This document shows positions 23,504 through 35,330 of a stretch of 64,000 nucleotides of DNA, piece by piece. Source of the stretch: Cristatella mucedo (Eukaryota > Bryozoa > Phylactolaemata > Cristatellidae); NCBI GenBank assembly GCA_009760855.2, contig WPIO01000261.1, positions 62,001 through 126,000 of the forward strand, written 5' to 3'. The notes below the pieces were generated by a model that worked only from the letters and a program-made list of their open reading frames with translations, was not told the DNA's origin and searched no databases. Position 1 is the stretch's first letter, and the number at the start of each line of letters is the position of its first letter. The translations under genes and the position numbers were made by a program.

Positions 23504-23624
23504 CTCAGCATATGATTTATCCAACTGTTTTGGCTGATCACCAATGAAGTCGCTGAGGAATGATAATTATCAGATGTTCTAATCATTAACACGTCGCAAT
23601 CTCTAAAACCTCCCCTATCAATAC
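23504..23624 (-). pseudogene. Decayed copy of a vWA last-half exon
   Basis: On the minus strand this stretch resembles the exon at 4451-4603. It reads FLSDFIGDQPKQLDKSYAE and is followed directly by a usable donor (gag|gtatat). Just upstream DNYH is in another frame: one base is missing between DNYH and FLSDF. Further upstream EIAT, the usual AIA-type motif, lies in a third frame followed by a stop. The order EIAT, NYH, FLSDF is that of a vWA domain end. It lies about 4 kb upstream of the intact gene in transcription direction, so it may be a broken duplicate module. A sequencing error could explain one of the frame changes. Confidence 0.45.
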
Positions 23625-24904
23625 TTTCAAGTAGTATGAGCTATACAGAAAAGAACCTGTGGGCATATGCTGTCACATCTGCTGCTGTTCTATCTTCGCA
23701 AGGGTCCACAATTTCTGCATGGGGGCATCTACCAAGATGTATGAGGTGTGAAAGGCAGGTTTTGAAATGCCAATTGAGGACCAGGTTAAAATAATATGCA
23801 CTTCATCTTACCTGTGAGCACTGCAAGAAACCTTAGGAAGTTAATGTGGCAAACTGCTGCACAAAACTCCATTGTTTTTAAATTATTGGTCGTGATTAGA
23901 ATGCACTATCTGCTTGTGAAATTACTTGAATTTATCTGTAGTAAAAAGAAATCTAAGTAATGCTACAGAAGGGTAAAGGAGCTATGACACTAGCTGCCCT
24001 AAACATTTGCGAACGCACTCAAGGGACAGAAACTTTTACACGGTAGACACTTTCAAACGGTGGGCATAGAAAACACACAACCTATTTTCGCATATCCAAA
24101 CCTTCCTTAATTCAGTATCCAAATGCCACACTGTTCTGAGCTCCGTGCACTCATGCTTCGGTCGACAGGGGCACTGCTGCCCAAGGCAGGATAAGTTCAA
24201 CTGTCCACTACCGATTACAGCCTTTCCTCAGTCATTCATAGGATTTCAGTCAGAGCGTCACCTGTTACCTTCCTGATAGTGATCTCATTTGATTGCATAA
24301 AGGTGGCAGATCAGTCGAATTAGCGACCTCAAATCTAACATTTAAATAAGCCTGTATGATTGAGAATGCAGATTTCTCTCAACTGAAACTTGGCCCCTTA
24401 CCTATTTAGTAAAGCCCTTCACTGAATTCAACTAGTTCCTCTGAATATGAACCAGCCGTTTGCTTAAATTAGCAGCAAGTCCGAGAGCATGGGAGTCATT
24501 GCAGAACCAAATGAAAATTTCAAAGTGGGAGAGAAACCTGTACTGCCTCAACTAAAAAGACCTCCACGACTTATCTGAGATTGTGAGGACGCTAAGTTCC
24601 TTCAGCTGCTTGGAATAGCTTCCTAACAGTGGTCGGGGGTCAGTGACAAAGGAAAATACCATGAATAGCTCGTTGAGACTATATGGAAAAGGTTAGGCAC
24701 AATGTGCAACAAGAGGCGCGACAATATCATCGATGTTTGTCCTAATAAATTTAATCAGAGGGCGGGTTTTAGCTAGGAAGACCGACATGACCGCTTCAAA
24801 AACAATTTCCTTGACTACAAACATCACGACCGGGGCTGTTTTTCGATTATGTGGTCAGAGACTACAGCTGCTGGATAAATTAGTAAAATTAATTCACAAT
24901 TTCA

Positions 24905-24905
<1 letters not shown>
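23625..24905. other. No feature recognised
   Basis: Moderately AT-rich unique sequence upstream of the vWA relic. I looked for a first-half vWA exon (DxSxS motif) on the minus strand and did not find one. Confidence 0.4.
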
Positions 24906-24952
<47 letters not shown>

Positions 24953-24957
24953 ATATA
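24906..24957. repeat. (AT)n microsatellite at a SINE-2 3' end
   Basis: About 50 bp of AT/TA repeats directly adjoining the 3' end of the minus-strand SINE-2 that follows. Confidence 0.9.
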
Positions 24958-25092
24958 TAATTCATTTTTATAGTGACCAAAGAGAATGTAACCTCTATTC
25001 AGGCGTTTCACATATGCCGAAGGGCTGGAGCCCACGACCTCAGCCTGACCTTGGTCGGGCAAGCAATGTAACCACTAGGCCAAACAACAGCA
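24958..25092 (-). repeat. SINE-2 copy
   Basis: Minus-strand tRNA-derived SINE. From its 5' end (right side) it reads tggcctagtggttacattgc, cccgaccaaggtcaggctga, gtcgtgggctccagcccttc (B-box-like), then the 3' part with acgcctgaatagaggttac and an AT-rich tail. It matches 31175-31313 and 54005-54150. Confidence 0.75.
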
Positions 25093-25468
25093 GTATAACC
25101 ATAAATCTCAAAAATATGCTCATCTAAATCATGTGTAGTTAAACTAATATAATTTAGTGCGTATACTTGTTACTTTTCAACCATTTCTGTTTTTTGGCTA
25201 GGTATGAGTTGAAGGGCACACATTCAGATTGGAAATGGGTTAAGTTTTAAACGCATCATGCTCCTGGTCATAAAAGCAAAGTTTGAGAGGAATCGCCGCA
25301 ACTGAGCGGATTTTTTAACATGCCCAGTAGTGAAATGATACTTTGTACCCGGTAGCAAGAAATTGAATCGCATAATTTGACTAATCTGTCTTATCCAATC
25401 GTGTGCTGCAGAAACCTGGGCAATGTTACAAATTCACTATTTTCTTCAGTAAGAAAAATATATACGTA

Positions 25469-25472
<4 letters not shown>

Positions 25473-25499
<27 letters not shown>
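25473..25499. repeat. (AT)n microsatellite
   Basis: About 27 bp of AT repeats in AT-rich sequence. No SINE is recognised beside it. Confidence 0.85.
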
Positions 25500-25867
25500 T
25501 AGAAAAAATTAGCTTAGTGAAAGCAAATATTAGTTAATATGGAAATTAAATATGTATTCAACTTTCAATGATCACCCCAAAGCCCATCCACGGACTTCAT
25601 AGGGGAGGATCCCTGGTCTAAGCAATAAGCAGCACGTCTATTAAATACGAGCTGCAATCGCTCCTGGTAAGTAAACGTTGCTGAAAATAGTTATTACAAA
25701 GAAACTAGTGTGAACCTCACATTCACTGAGTCAGATAGCAAAGATTCTATGGATTAAGCCCTGAATTTAATACCATGCGGCCGTTGCCAAGCAATCATTC
25801 GAAACTGGTAATTGGAGTAACGAGCGACAGCCTTTGGGAGGTGGCCAAACAGCTTTATGGCAAGCGC

Positions 25868-26060
25868 AGAATAATAATAATAATAAAAATAATAACAATA
25901 CCTTTGCATAGTGTCCTAAGATAACTGAATCTCTTTCTAGGCGCTTTACAGATGCTGTACATAAAGCATCAACAAATGTTTGGTGGTAACAACTGAAAGC
26001 AGCAGGTATAGTGCAAGCAGGTAGGCAGACACGAAGGACGAATCACTAAGTTTTACCATA
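25868..26060 (-). mobile_element. LINE-A 3' end fragment
   Basis: A minus-strand (AAT)n tract, then the tail stem-loop with a partly changed loop (tgtcctaagataactgaatc ... aggcgctttaca), then a piece of 3' UTR up to acgaaggacgaatcac, the family sequence just after the stop codon. Coding sequence is absent. Confidence 0.7.
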
Positions 26061-27064
26061 AAGAATGCCCATACTCAACCATAACAGGTGCGATGCACTA
26101 AGAATTTGCGGTTAGACATACCTGCTGAGTTGAGACAAACCGTGTCGCCTCGCCTCCAGCGGAGCCTACCAGAAACCAGATGGGCTCAGTGGAAGAGTGG
26201 GCCTGTAGAGGGCGTGTAGTGACAGATAGCCGAAAAGGTAAGCCAGCTACCTCCGTGACCCATCTCGGCGAAAGCCACTGCGCCCCTTCGACTGACAACC
26301 CAGTTGAAGTCCTATTACCACAGGCTGCCTCAGCTGCCTTACTGCTGCTCAGCTCATATTGCACAGCTGTGCAATGGGAGCACATTAAAGGGAAGAAGCG
26401 AAGAGGAGGCTCGAACGAGACGAGTGCCGCCCATGCCACTGCCGACATGACGCTCTTGCTGCTCGACGAGCAGACGTTCGTGAAATTGCAGTTAAGGATG
26501 GTTCGGCCTAATGTGCTGGCAAAGATTGACTGACACTTCAGCTGTCGTGCTGAACTGACATTGTAGGCTAGTAGCAACATCGATTTACTGAGGGGCTAAA
26601 ATTAGAGCCTCCTACGTTGAGGCTTGAGTCAATCAATGGCGTTCAAAACCTTACTGTAAGCCAGGCACGGCTTAGTAAGACCTTTCTGCCACTATATTAA
26701 TGAGGCTACTGAGTCAGCCAACCTTTACTTTACGACCTTTTTATTGAGCACTTGCTTCGGATGCCAAATCTCGAGACTGTATATAATGTATATATGCATT
26801 ATAGGCCAAGTAGGATACGTGATGACGAGCTGAGACCTGTTTAATAACAGACTTCGGGCACAGATGATCCAAAACTTTCAGATAAGCCGGATCGTTGTGC
26901 CTTAGAGCTTCTCTAGCTGCCGGGTTGACATGTTTCATCAGTATCCTAGACGTTGAAGCCGCACGTCGGAATCATGATTGTGACAAGATATATTTTTGGA
27001 AGCACAATCATTTACACGGTCCCTATCCAAATGATCCACTGTGCTTTTTGACAGTTAACGTTAG
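26061..27064. other. No assignable gene
   Basis: Open frames of about 117 codons (plus, 26180-26533) and 160 codons (minus, 26098-26580) overlap each other in a GC-richer patch. Neither has a recognisable domain, and mirror-image open frames suggest low stop density rather than a gene. Confidence 0.35.
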
Positions 27065-27572
27065 TTTACAATAGAAGGTCTGTCCCCAAAATGTCATGGG
27101 TGGATGCTGGCTGACGAACGGATACAGAGCAAAGTTCTTACACTGACCCACAAGACCCTCCACGGCTTGGCTCCTTTGTACCTAGCTGAACTGCTGCTGT
27201 ACCAGTTTCAACCCTTTTAGCACCCTCGGGTCCTGTACGGACAATAGAATAGCTGTTCCATTCCTCCGCTTAAAGACAGTTAGCGACAGAAGCTATAGCT
27301 CTGCAGATCCTAGACTGTGAAACTCGCTTCCATAATTCTTATACAACAACAACTACTTTCCTACTGCCAACTATGGCTCATCCTGTTCAGCGGTCTTGAG
27401 CTGCTACTTCCTTACTACTCACTACCTTAACTGCTCTCCTGACTCTACTATGCTTCCCACTTTCTCTTTGTTTTGTGAGATGAATTCTGTTGGCTACCGA
27501 ATGCGTACCGAAAGCCGCTTAAGGTGTAAGTGCACCATACAAAAATCTCCTGAGTAACACCCACATATTTTT
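27065..27572 (+). mobile_element. LINE-B 3' fragment (copy B3)
   Basis: A plus-strand LINE-B end. The sequence from cacggcttggctcctttgta through cgcttaaagacagttagcga and tatggctcatcctgttcagc matches B2 (12100-12530, reverse) and B4 (47440-47850). It ends near gtaacacccaca, the LINE-B 3' terminus. The C-terminal coding region is interrupted by stops. Confidence 0.82.
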
Positions 27573-27604
27573 TATGGATTTGTAGAGCTACAGACAGAGA
27601 TACA

Positions 27605-28130
27605 TAATAATAATAATAATAAGGCACTTTATAAAGCGCACTCAGAGAACTCAATCTCTTTCTAGGCGCTTTACATTGGCTGCGAAGAGAAATGCAATTG
27701 AATGGTGAGTAATATCATGCTTGATAAACAACATGAATAACATGGTTAGGGGTGACATGCACAGGGTTATCACTCATAAGCACAACAAGGACGAATCGCA
27801 GGGACCCACTAAATGCTGTCCTTAATAGGTGTGTTTTTAAGTTCTTTTTAAATGTGGTCAAGTCAGGGGATGTTCTGACACAAGTCGGGAGGAAGTTCCA
27901 GGCTTTGGGAGCATACGAACTAAATGCACGGTCTCCAAAGGATTTGAGATTTGAACGAGGTATTGGTAGACTGCTGGATTCCGAAAAGCGGGTGGTACGA
28001 TGCTTTGCCTAGTTGGGGGAGTAGATCTGTGAGATAGGCTGGAGCCAAAGAATGAAGTGACATAAAATTGAACGACCAAACCTTGAAGTCAATCCGTCGC
28101 TTGATAGGTAGCCAGTGCAGGTCGACGACA
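27605..28130 (-). mobile_element. LINE-A 3' fragment (5'-truncated)
   Basis: A minus-strand LINE-A: (AAT)n, tail stem-loop (aaagcgcactcagagaactc ... aggcgctttac), 3' UTR, and part of the C-terminal coding region up to the LHWLPI motif at 27920-28141. A frame change lies between the LHWLPI segment and the rest. Its 3' end faces the 3' end of LINE-B copy B3 with about 33 bp between them. Confidence 0.83.
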
Positions 28131-28192
28131 CATACATACATGGAGTCACACGTAGCTGGACGGGGTACTTCAACTAAGGTTGGAGTAGTTTT

Positions 28193-30560
28193 TAATAATA
28201 ATAAAGCACTTGATAAAGCACCTGCCGAGAACTCATTCTCTCTCTGGGGGCTTTACACTTGCTGCAAAGGAAACATGACTGAATCGAGAGAGGTACCATT
28301 CTTGACTCACAGAATGAATAACATGATCAGGGCTGACATGCACACGGTCAGCATGCAAGTGTGGTTAGTGGCAGCATGCAACAGTGTCAGCATACATGAG
28401 CACAAAAAGGACAAATCACAGGGACCCACTAAATGCTGTCCTCAATAGTTGAGCTTTTAATTTCTGTTTGAAAGTGATCAAGCCAATGGATGTTGCGATT
28501 CCAGTCTGGAATGAGTTCCAGGCTTTGAAAACATACGAACTAAATGCACAGTCTTCAAAGGATTTGAGGTTTCTACGAGGTGTAGGTAAACGGTTAGATT
28601 CTGAAAGGCTGGTGGTACGATGCTTAGTCAGGTGGGGGAGTAGATCTGATAGGTAGGCTGGAGCCAAAAAGTTAAGTGACCTAAAAGTAAGTGACAACAC
28701 CTTGAAGTCGATGCCTTGCTTGATTGGGAGCAAGTGCAGGTCGGCGAGAAGTGGTGTGAAGTGCCAACTGTGATGCTCACTACAGACAAGCCTAGCTTCA
28801 GAGTTTTACACCAGCTGTAAGCACCTGATTGCACAGGCCGGTACACCAGCAAGCAGTGAGCTGCAAAAGTCAAGACGGGATGTCAAAAATGTACAGGCTA
28901 ACCTAAAAGTTGTGTTCATGTCTAAAAAAGCTAGAATTTTAGCAATGTTGTGTAGCTGAAAGTAGGCAGACTTGATTGTGGAGCTTATGTGGTCACCCAA
29001 TAAAAAGTCACGTTGGAACATCACATCTAGATTTCGTTCAGATTCAACAGGAGATATGCTGGCAGAGTCGATTTGGAGCGTTAGCCTTTCCAATATCTGA
29101 ATAACACTTGGTTTGCCCATAACTAGTAAGTTGGTTGTATCATAATTTAATTTAGGAATGTTTGCTGCCATATATATGGGGATGTCATCAATACATGCAG
29201 CAAGTGAGTTCAGAGAATTCTACTTGCTCGAGGGCTCGGGGGTCAAAGCAAATGTACAACTGAATGTCATCCGCAAATAGTGAAAGACTAGATTGTACTT
29301 GGCAATCACATCGGCAAGAGGGAGAGTTTAAACCGTGGAAAGAACCGGGCCCAGACGGAGCCCTGAGGTACCCCATAATTCAGAGGTTCCTCGGCTGATC
29401 TTTGTCCATTCACATCAACTCTCTCGCGTCTCCCACTGAGATAGGACTTGAACAATTGCAGAGCAGTGCCAGTGACGCCCAGGAGATATGAGAGGCGTTC
29501 AAGAAGCATTTGGTGATCGATAGTATCAAAAGCTGCCGAAAGATCAAGAAAATCAAGCAGAGACACACCACCCATTACTGCATTCCTATGTCGGTCGTGG
29601 TACACCAAAGCAATGCTGACTCTGTGAATTGATAGCTCTAAAGCCACACTGGTACTTCCTAGCATTGTTATAAGTTTTAATATGTGAGTTCAGCTGGTCT
29701 GCCACGACCAGTTCCAATGTCTTTGATAGAAATGGTAGAAGGGAGGCTGGGCAGTAGTTGCTCAAGTTATCTTGGTCTGGCGTCGCTTTCTTGAGTAGTG
29801 GCCTGACTAAAGCTTTTTGAAAATTTCTTGGACATTGCCTGAGGCTAATGACATATTAGCGATGTTAGTTATGCATTGCAGCAGCAGCTCAATGCAACGT
29901 GGAAGCCGGACCGTGGGAATAGGGTCCAAAGAACTTGTCTACTTTGATTGGGATATGAACTTCAGGACGAGGTCACTGGTGACCTGCTTGAATGTAGCCA
30001 CTGAGGTACTGCAAGGAATTGACGGACAGCATTCTAGAGGTGATGCTGCCATCGCAGTAATGGACTCATTGATCTTGCATTTCTTCTGGACAAAGAAGCT
30101 AGATAAGCTATCAGCTCAATCATCACAGGGATCATCAGGGTATGTGCCGTGATGGCACACTGGGTAAGGCGGTTCCTTGCATGACCTCGGTCCCGAGGTC
30201 GTGGGTTCGATTCCTGAGGTGGGCGATCCTTTATCGCCACTGCAAGCGGTGGTGATAGCCGTAAAGGCTCTTCTGTCGCTATACAAAAAGAGGCTGTTTT
30301 AGCAGCTAGGATTTATTTTATTTATTTAAGGAGCTAATCTGGGATCGGTGAGAAGATCGTGGGCCTCAGCATTTTTTAGTGTGCATCTGTGATTCGACAA
30401 TCTTTTTGTTTAAGTTGGACTTTGCCTTTTCTAGGATCGATTGGTACGATCTACAGTAGTTGTCGTATGCCTGTCGATTTACGGTCCTGGTATTTTTTCT
30501 TTTACATTTATGCTGAGGCGCAAGGCAATAAGGGTACCGTATCAAAATATCCAAGACTAT
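28193..30560 (-). mobile_element. LINE-A retrotransposon with intact FADD box (copy A5)
   Basis: A long minus-strand LINE-A. From its 5' end it has the endonuclease-RT linker (NRQAYDNYCRSYQSILEKAK, 30366-30554), then reverse transcriptase with LLDFLDLSAAFDTIDHQMLL and EEPLNYGVPQGSV (29306-29665). Next is LSLFADDIQLYICFD (29188-29376), where the catalytic FADD is preserved. Then come NLLVMGKPSVIQI and LTSRLDFCSSLLAGVPACA (28806-29171), the C-terminal region (28416-28733), 3' UTR, tail stem-loop and ATT tail. Several frame changes make it non-functional despite the good active site. A SINE-1 is inserted at 30142-30328. Confidence 0.9.
30142..30328 (+). repeat. SINE-1, best copy, nested in LINE-A copy A5
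   Basis: A tRNA-derived SINE. The head is gtgccgtgatggcacactgg and taaggcggttccttgcatga, the central palindrome is gacctcggtcccgaggtc, and the B-box region is gtgggttcgattcctgaggt, close to the pol III consensus. The body contains cgccactgcaagcggtg, gtaaaggctcttctgtcgct and a T/A-rich tail (atttattttatttattta). LINE-A sequence continues on both sides, matching 15945-15990 and 7310-7345. The insertion is therefore younger than the LINE. Confidence 0.88.
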
Positions 30561-31174
30561 GTTCGCTCCGTGTACAACATCTCAGCCGTTTTTGTAAGAG
30601 CGATCGGAGAATGCTGATTGCGACCGTGAAGCCAACGGCCAAATTTGCGGCTCTGCCTGCTGCTCATTGCTGGCAAGCTGATCGATATGAAGCTCCGTAG
30701 GGCACTTTCCAAACAGCTGGTATTTCCAACACTGAAATCATTCGCTGCGGCCAGCTTTTTTTCGCAACTAGAAACCCTGGTGCCCTGCACTACTGACTTC
30801 GCTCCAGCTAGACCTCGAGAAAAGCCACAGCGACAGCCAGCTTATATTGGAAGACCGTGGCGTGTGATCGTGCATCCGCTTCTGCTATGCTAGTGCGTCC
30901 AATGAAACTCGATGAGGCTAGTGCTGTACAACTTCTGAACAGCTGGAATGCCACTTCGAACGCTGAAAACAAATGTCTCATCACAACAATGCCTCATCGG
31001 GGGTGCATGCAAAACCAACGGCTTTAATCTGACCAGAAGCCCTCCAAATAGCCACGGCGTTTGAAGTTATATAAAATATACTGGTCGGCCTTAATTATTT
31101 TAAATAAATGCAGAATTAAGAATAGATGACATCAAGTAGCGAGCAGCTCTATTGAACGTCATGATCTATTACGC
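30561..31174. other. No assignable gene
   Basis: GC-richer sequence with overlapping open frames on both strands (30389-30893) and no recognisable domain. It may include further 5' LINE-A sequence that I cannot align. Confidence 0.35.
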
Positions 31175-31313
31175 CAAGCTGGTCTGGTGGAGCGGTTAAA
31201 GTGCTCGCCTCAACCAAGGTCTGGCTGAAGTCGTGGGCTCGAGCCCCATGGCATATGTGAAGCACCTGAATAGAGACTTAGTTCTCTTGGTGCGCTATAC
31301 AGAATAATTTTAT
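31175..31313 (+). repeat. SINE-2, best copy
   Basis: A tRNA-derived SINE: ctggtctggtggagcggtta, gtgctcgcctcaaccaaggt, gtcgtgggctcgagccccat (B-box-like gggctcgagcc). Its 3' part is agcacctgaatagagactta and gttctcttggtgcgctatac, which closely resembles the LINE-A tail (agcgcctagaaagagattaa, gttctctgagggcgctttat). The paired ends differ in a compensatory way (gcacc/ggtgc versus gcgcc/ggcgc). Confidence 0.85.
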
Positions 31314-34300
31314 TATCATATCTGGTTAGCTAACAACTTAAAACTTTAGTAAAAATCAATATGACAGCCCTGCAATATTTGTTGCCATTTTTGCAGCACT
31401 AGTTTAAGCTGTCACGAGAATTCCTCGGTTATCTATTGTGCAGGTAGGTTATGTATTTCGCCTTCGATAAGCTGTTCTGTAAATTAAAACCCCTGCTATT
31501 TAATTAATTCCATCGCAAGTCAAGCTAACTTGAAAGCTCTGACTTAAGTACCATGTGTATGACACTGCAGGCTGAGTTGATTTTCGACTTTGAATAGCTC
31601 TGAGAGAGCTTAACCTCTGAACGGAGGTCAGAGGCTGCACGACAGACGTTAATGAAGCGTTTTTTTTCCAATGCTTTGGCCCAGGAGATAACTTTAGGGT
31701 TTTTCAATATATCCAGAAGTGGAACGAAACAGGCTTAGAACAGGTGATGGCTATGACTAGGATGCCTCTAACATGAGGTTGCCATAAGCTTGAGATTGGA
31801 CCGTAGAGCATTCTGCCAACAGTGCTGCGAGCCTGCAGCCTGTTGCTACGCAATGCCTATGCAGGCCGAAGGGAGCACCAGGCGCCACAGCCAAGGCTGG
31901 ATCTCGCTGCTGGGCTCGTCTTAGCTGCTTGGTCGGGCTACTAACGACACATTGCGTAGCGGTACTACACTTTAGCTGTCGAGCAGTTTAGATGATTGAG
32001 CATGAGACCTGGACCAGAGATGGACCACAGTCATTATTACCTCCGATCTAGCTTCATATGAGACAGCAAAGGCTGAACAAATAAAGCAAGCCCAGAGGCA
32101 CATACGGCAGAGACGAACGTTTCACAACTAGCATATTTGCTTGTCGGCGATTTATTGCACTAGTTTAACTTTTGGGTACGGGTGGAATAAGGTGTAGCGA
32201 GTCATTTTAGGAAGGTCATGTTAACAACGTTTCAGGCACTCAGTTCAGGGTACTTTGATTAAGCACTGTTTTAAATAGCGCTACTGGTGGCTTTTCGTTT
32301 TCATTCATTGAGGCTAGACGTGTAACGGACTTTAAGCTCCCACGAATCGTTCTTTGTATGTCTACCTAAGCTTAGCTAGCTCACGTGGCTGAATAGCCTG
32401 TGATATTAGTCTCTGCTGTACATCTCATTCTTAAGTCTGAATTTATCGTCTTGACGGCGACAAGCCATAACAATTTCCTCCAACAATTTAAGGCTCAATA
32501 CAGCATTTAATAAATATTTTTGTACAGATTATAATCTGTAAATATGGTAGACACGTGACTGCTAGAGACCATGGGTTAATCGACAATATTTTATCTGGAG
32601 CCTCAGGCGCTAAGTAAATGTGTCAGTTGATCTTAATCGAAACGCGCCCTAGTGAACTAGGGTGTTGTATTGCCTCAAGAATTTTCCAAAAGACCTGACA
32701 ATGATCCAAGAGGTAAGGCTTTTAGCTACGCAGCTGCAAAGTAAGTTTCTTCTCAGTATTGCGGTCCAGCGAGTTTACTAGTTACTTCGTTTAAGGAACC
32801 TGGCGAGTGGCGTATTCCGAAGTGACACCCTCTTAGTTCGGAAACCATAAAAGATTGGCCTCGCGAGACTTCTCGTAGATTAAGCGTCGAACGCAAGCTG
32901 AATCGACTACTGAGGCTCATCACACTGACGATAGAGTGAGAGAAGACCCAAAATTTGCTGCGTATGGGGTTCTACAGTGTCGTTGCTCGTTAAGCGAGGC
33001 GGGTTTGGTTTAAGTCTCAAATGAGGTCGAGAGGCAGCTGAGCCAGCGTGCCTAAGTCTGGGGGCGTTGCAGACGAAAGCGCATCCATCACGAACAAATA
33101 TAAACCAACGTCACAGTTAACCTTATTAATTAGTCGTTCTTAGACAGTTGTTAACTACTTTAATCTAGCCACAACTGTATTTAACGCGTTCACTCCCACA
33201 CTGAGTAGCTGCAGATTAGCCTTGATCCTATGCTATACTTACCCTGACCAGTAATCGAGCTGATTTACCGCCGATTAATTACGACGTCTGCGAGTGTTCC
33301 GCGTGGCGAGTACTTCACTGCGTCGCAAAGATTTCTCTACGCACCAAGTTAAGCTTATATCATTTTGAAATTCGTTTGAAGTACCTTCTTAAATTGCGAC
33401 TATGGACTGGCGTAACGTGTTTCACTGAGCTACCAGAGAACTTTGTGTGCAATTTGACTCGTTTCTTCTTCCATCCCTCCGTTTGCCTAATTTAAGATAC
33501 TAAAACTCTATTCCTCATTACCACCATTGGAGTAATCCTCTATCCTATGCTGGTTCTGTCTCTTCGCCTATCCCTCTATCACGCTGCAAACCAATCGTAT
33601 TGCACAACCAATACTGCTGCATTCGAAGATTGTTCCATTTGTTTATTGCATAATTCACTCGGCGGAAGCCTACACTGTGAGTGCGGTGTTCCTTAAAAAT
33701 TATGAAACTATAAGTACCTTATACATCTGCAGGATGCCTGTAAGGTGATTGAAAAGAGAATATGCTTTAAGAATATTAAAATTGTTGCGAGGATTCTGAG
33801 TAACTAGCGGTTTTCTATGCCATTACAGCCATGGCTGTATTTTTATTGCTTGTTCAAAGGGCTGGTATTAAGAAAAATAAGCTACTGTTACCAGCAGTTT
33901 TTGATGGACCCTTTTCTCTCAGGTTGTCCATAACCACGAGCTCAAGACTCATTCTAACTAATACGTTCCGACGAGGTGTTGTTTGGAAATTTATTCCTTA
34001 TTGTAGTACAGCAATTTTACCCTTCATAGCAACTATGTTTTGGTTCATGATTTAATTCACAGGTCTTTGGGTTTAGGGTTTATGTATTAAGTCTCTCAGT
34101 GTAGAGTTGAGGGCCTAGTATTGTCTTGATCTAAACCAGGCAGGTTTCAGCCTTGATATTCAGAATAGCTGAGCTCCATTGCTGATTGTTTCTCAAAAAT
34201 AAATGGTAAGTAAAGTTTCCTATTAAAAACAATTATAATAATTGTTAATTATGTAAGGCACTAAAAGAATAATATCTGCTCTACGCTTTGTTCTCTTTCC

Positions 34301-34371
34301 CATGTGTTGCAAAGAAAGCGTGTCAATAAAATGTTGATCATGCGCATAGCTTCAGTAGACATGCAACTTCA
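31314..34371. other. No gene seen in about 3 kb
   Basis: Unique sequence of average composition. Open frames are short (largest 74 codons at 33831-34055) and carry no recognisable motifs. No LINE, SINE or satellite was seen. Confidence 0.45.
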
Positions 34372-34875
34372 AGGTTCTGTAACTCACTTTTAGGTCTTTG
34401 CATTATTTGGCTCCTGCCTACCTATCAGATCTACTCCCCCACCAGGTTAAGCATGGCACCCCCAATTTATTTGAACCACACCTACATTGAATTGCATACC
34501 TACACCTCGTACGAATCTCAAATTCGTGGGAGACCGTGCCCTTAGCTCGTACGCTCCCAAAGCTTAGAAAACACTACTGAGTGACATAATGATACCCCCT
34601 AAATTGAAATTCAAAAAGAAGCTTAAATGCTTCTATTAATAACGGCATTTAGTGTTCACGTGATTAGTCCTGTGCGGGCTTCAGCGTGCTGACATTGTGT
34701 ATGCCTCCACTGACTGTAGTGCATGCCGACCCTGTGCTTGTTAATTATAACCAGTTTATATTTGTTGACCTTGAGCATGCTACTACATACCATTTGATCA
34801 TGCTTCCTTTGCAGCATATGTAAGTTAAATAGAAAGATATTAATTACTCAAATGGCATTATACTATATATTTTCA
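34372..34875 (+). mobile_element. LINE-A 3' fragment, old
   Basis: A diverged plus-strand LINE-A end: actcacttttaggtctttgc, tggctcctgcctacctatca, cgtacgctcccaaagc, cgtgattagtcctgtgcggg, then a decayed tail (tagaaagatattaattactc) at about 34830-34870. Stops are frequent. Divergence is much higher than in A1. Confidence 0.75.
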
Positions 34876-34899
34876 TTGATGTTACTATTACTAACTAAC

Positions 34900-35330
34900 G
34901 CAGACGACTAGTCGCATTGACCTGGAAAAATCTGAAAAGGGCAATTTTTTCAGGTTTCTCCAGCATTTCGCCAAGTCAGGGGATTGATTAATGGAGTAAT
35001 CGAGAATAGGTATTTGACTTTGGGAAAGCAAATATGCTTGGGCAAACTTGGTTGGATAAGATGTCCCTGTAAAAAAACTTCAATGTCCTCAAATTGTTTC
35101 AGCTGAGAGCAAGCATACTTGACTATGGAGCTGAGTGGTTGCTCTTGGAATTTTATCTGTGCAACAGCACGATCATATTTCGACCAGATACTCCTAGACA
35201 AATGCTCGATTAGCCTATATTGAGGTAGCGATTTTCTAATTTCTGACTGATACCTGGTCGTCAGTAACCAGTTGCATGACTAACGTTACTTGCAGCTTTT
35301 CAATGTTGCGCCAAAAAATAAGTATCGGCT
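34900..35330 (-). mobile_element. Probable LINE-A internal fragment
   Basis: The minus-strand peptide at 34950-35201 includes PLSSIVKYACSQLKQFEDIE, which resembles the LINE-A segment at 28806-29171 (ISSTIKSAYFQLHNIAKIL). No 3' tail is attached. The match is short and diverged. Confidence 0.45.

Noticed and set aside
26098-26580. 160-codon minus-strand open frame
   Set aside because: No domain; overlapped by a 117-codon frame on the other strand, with no splice or start context.
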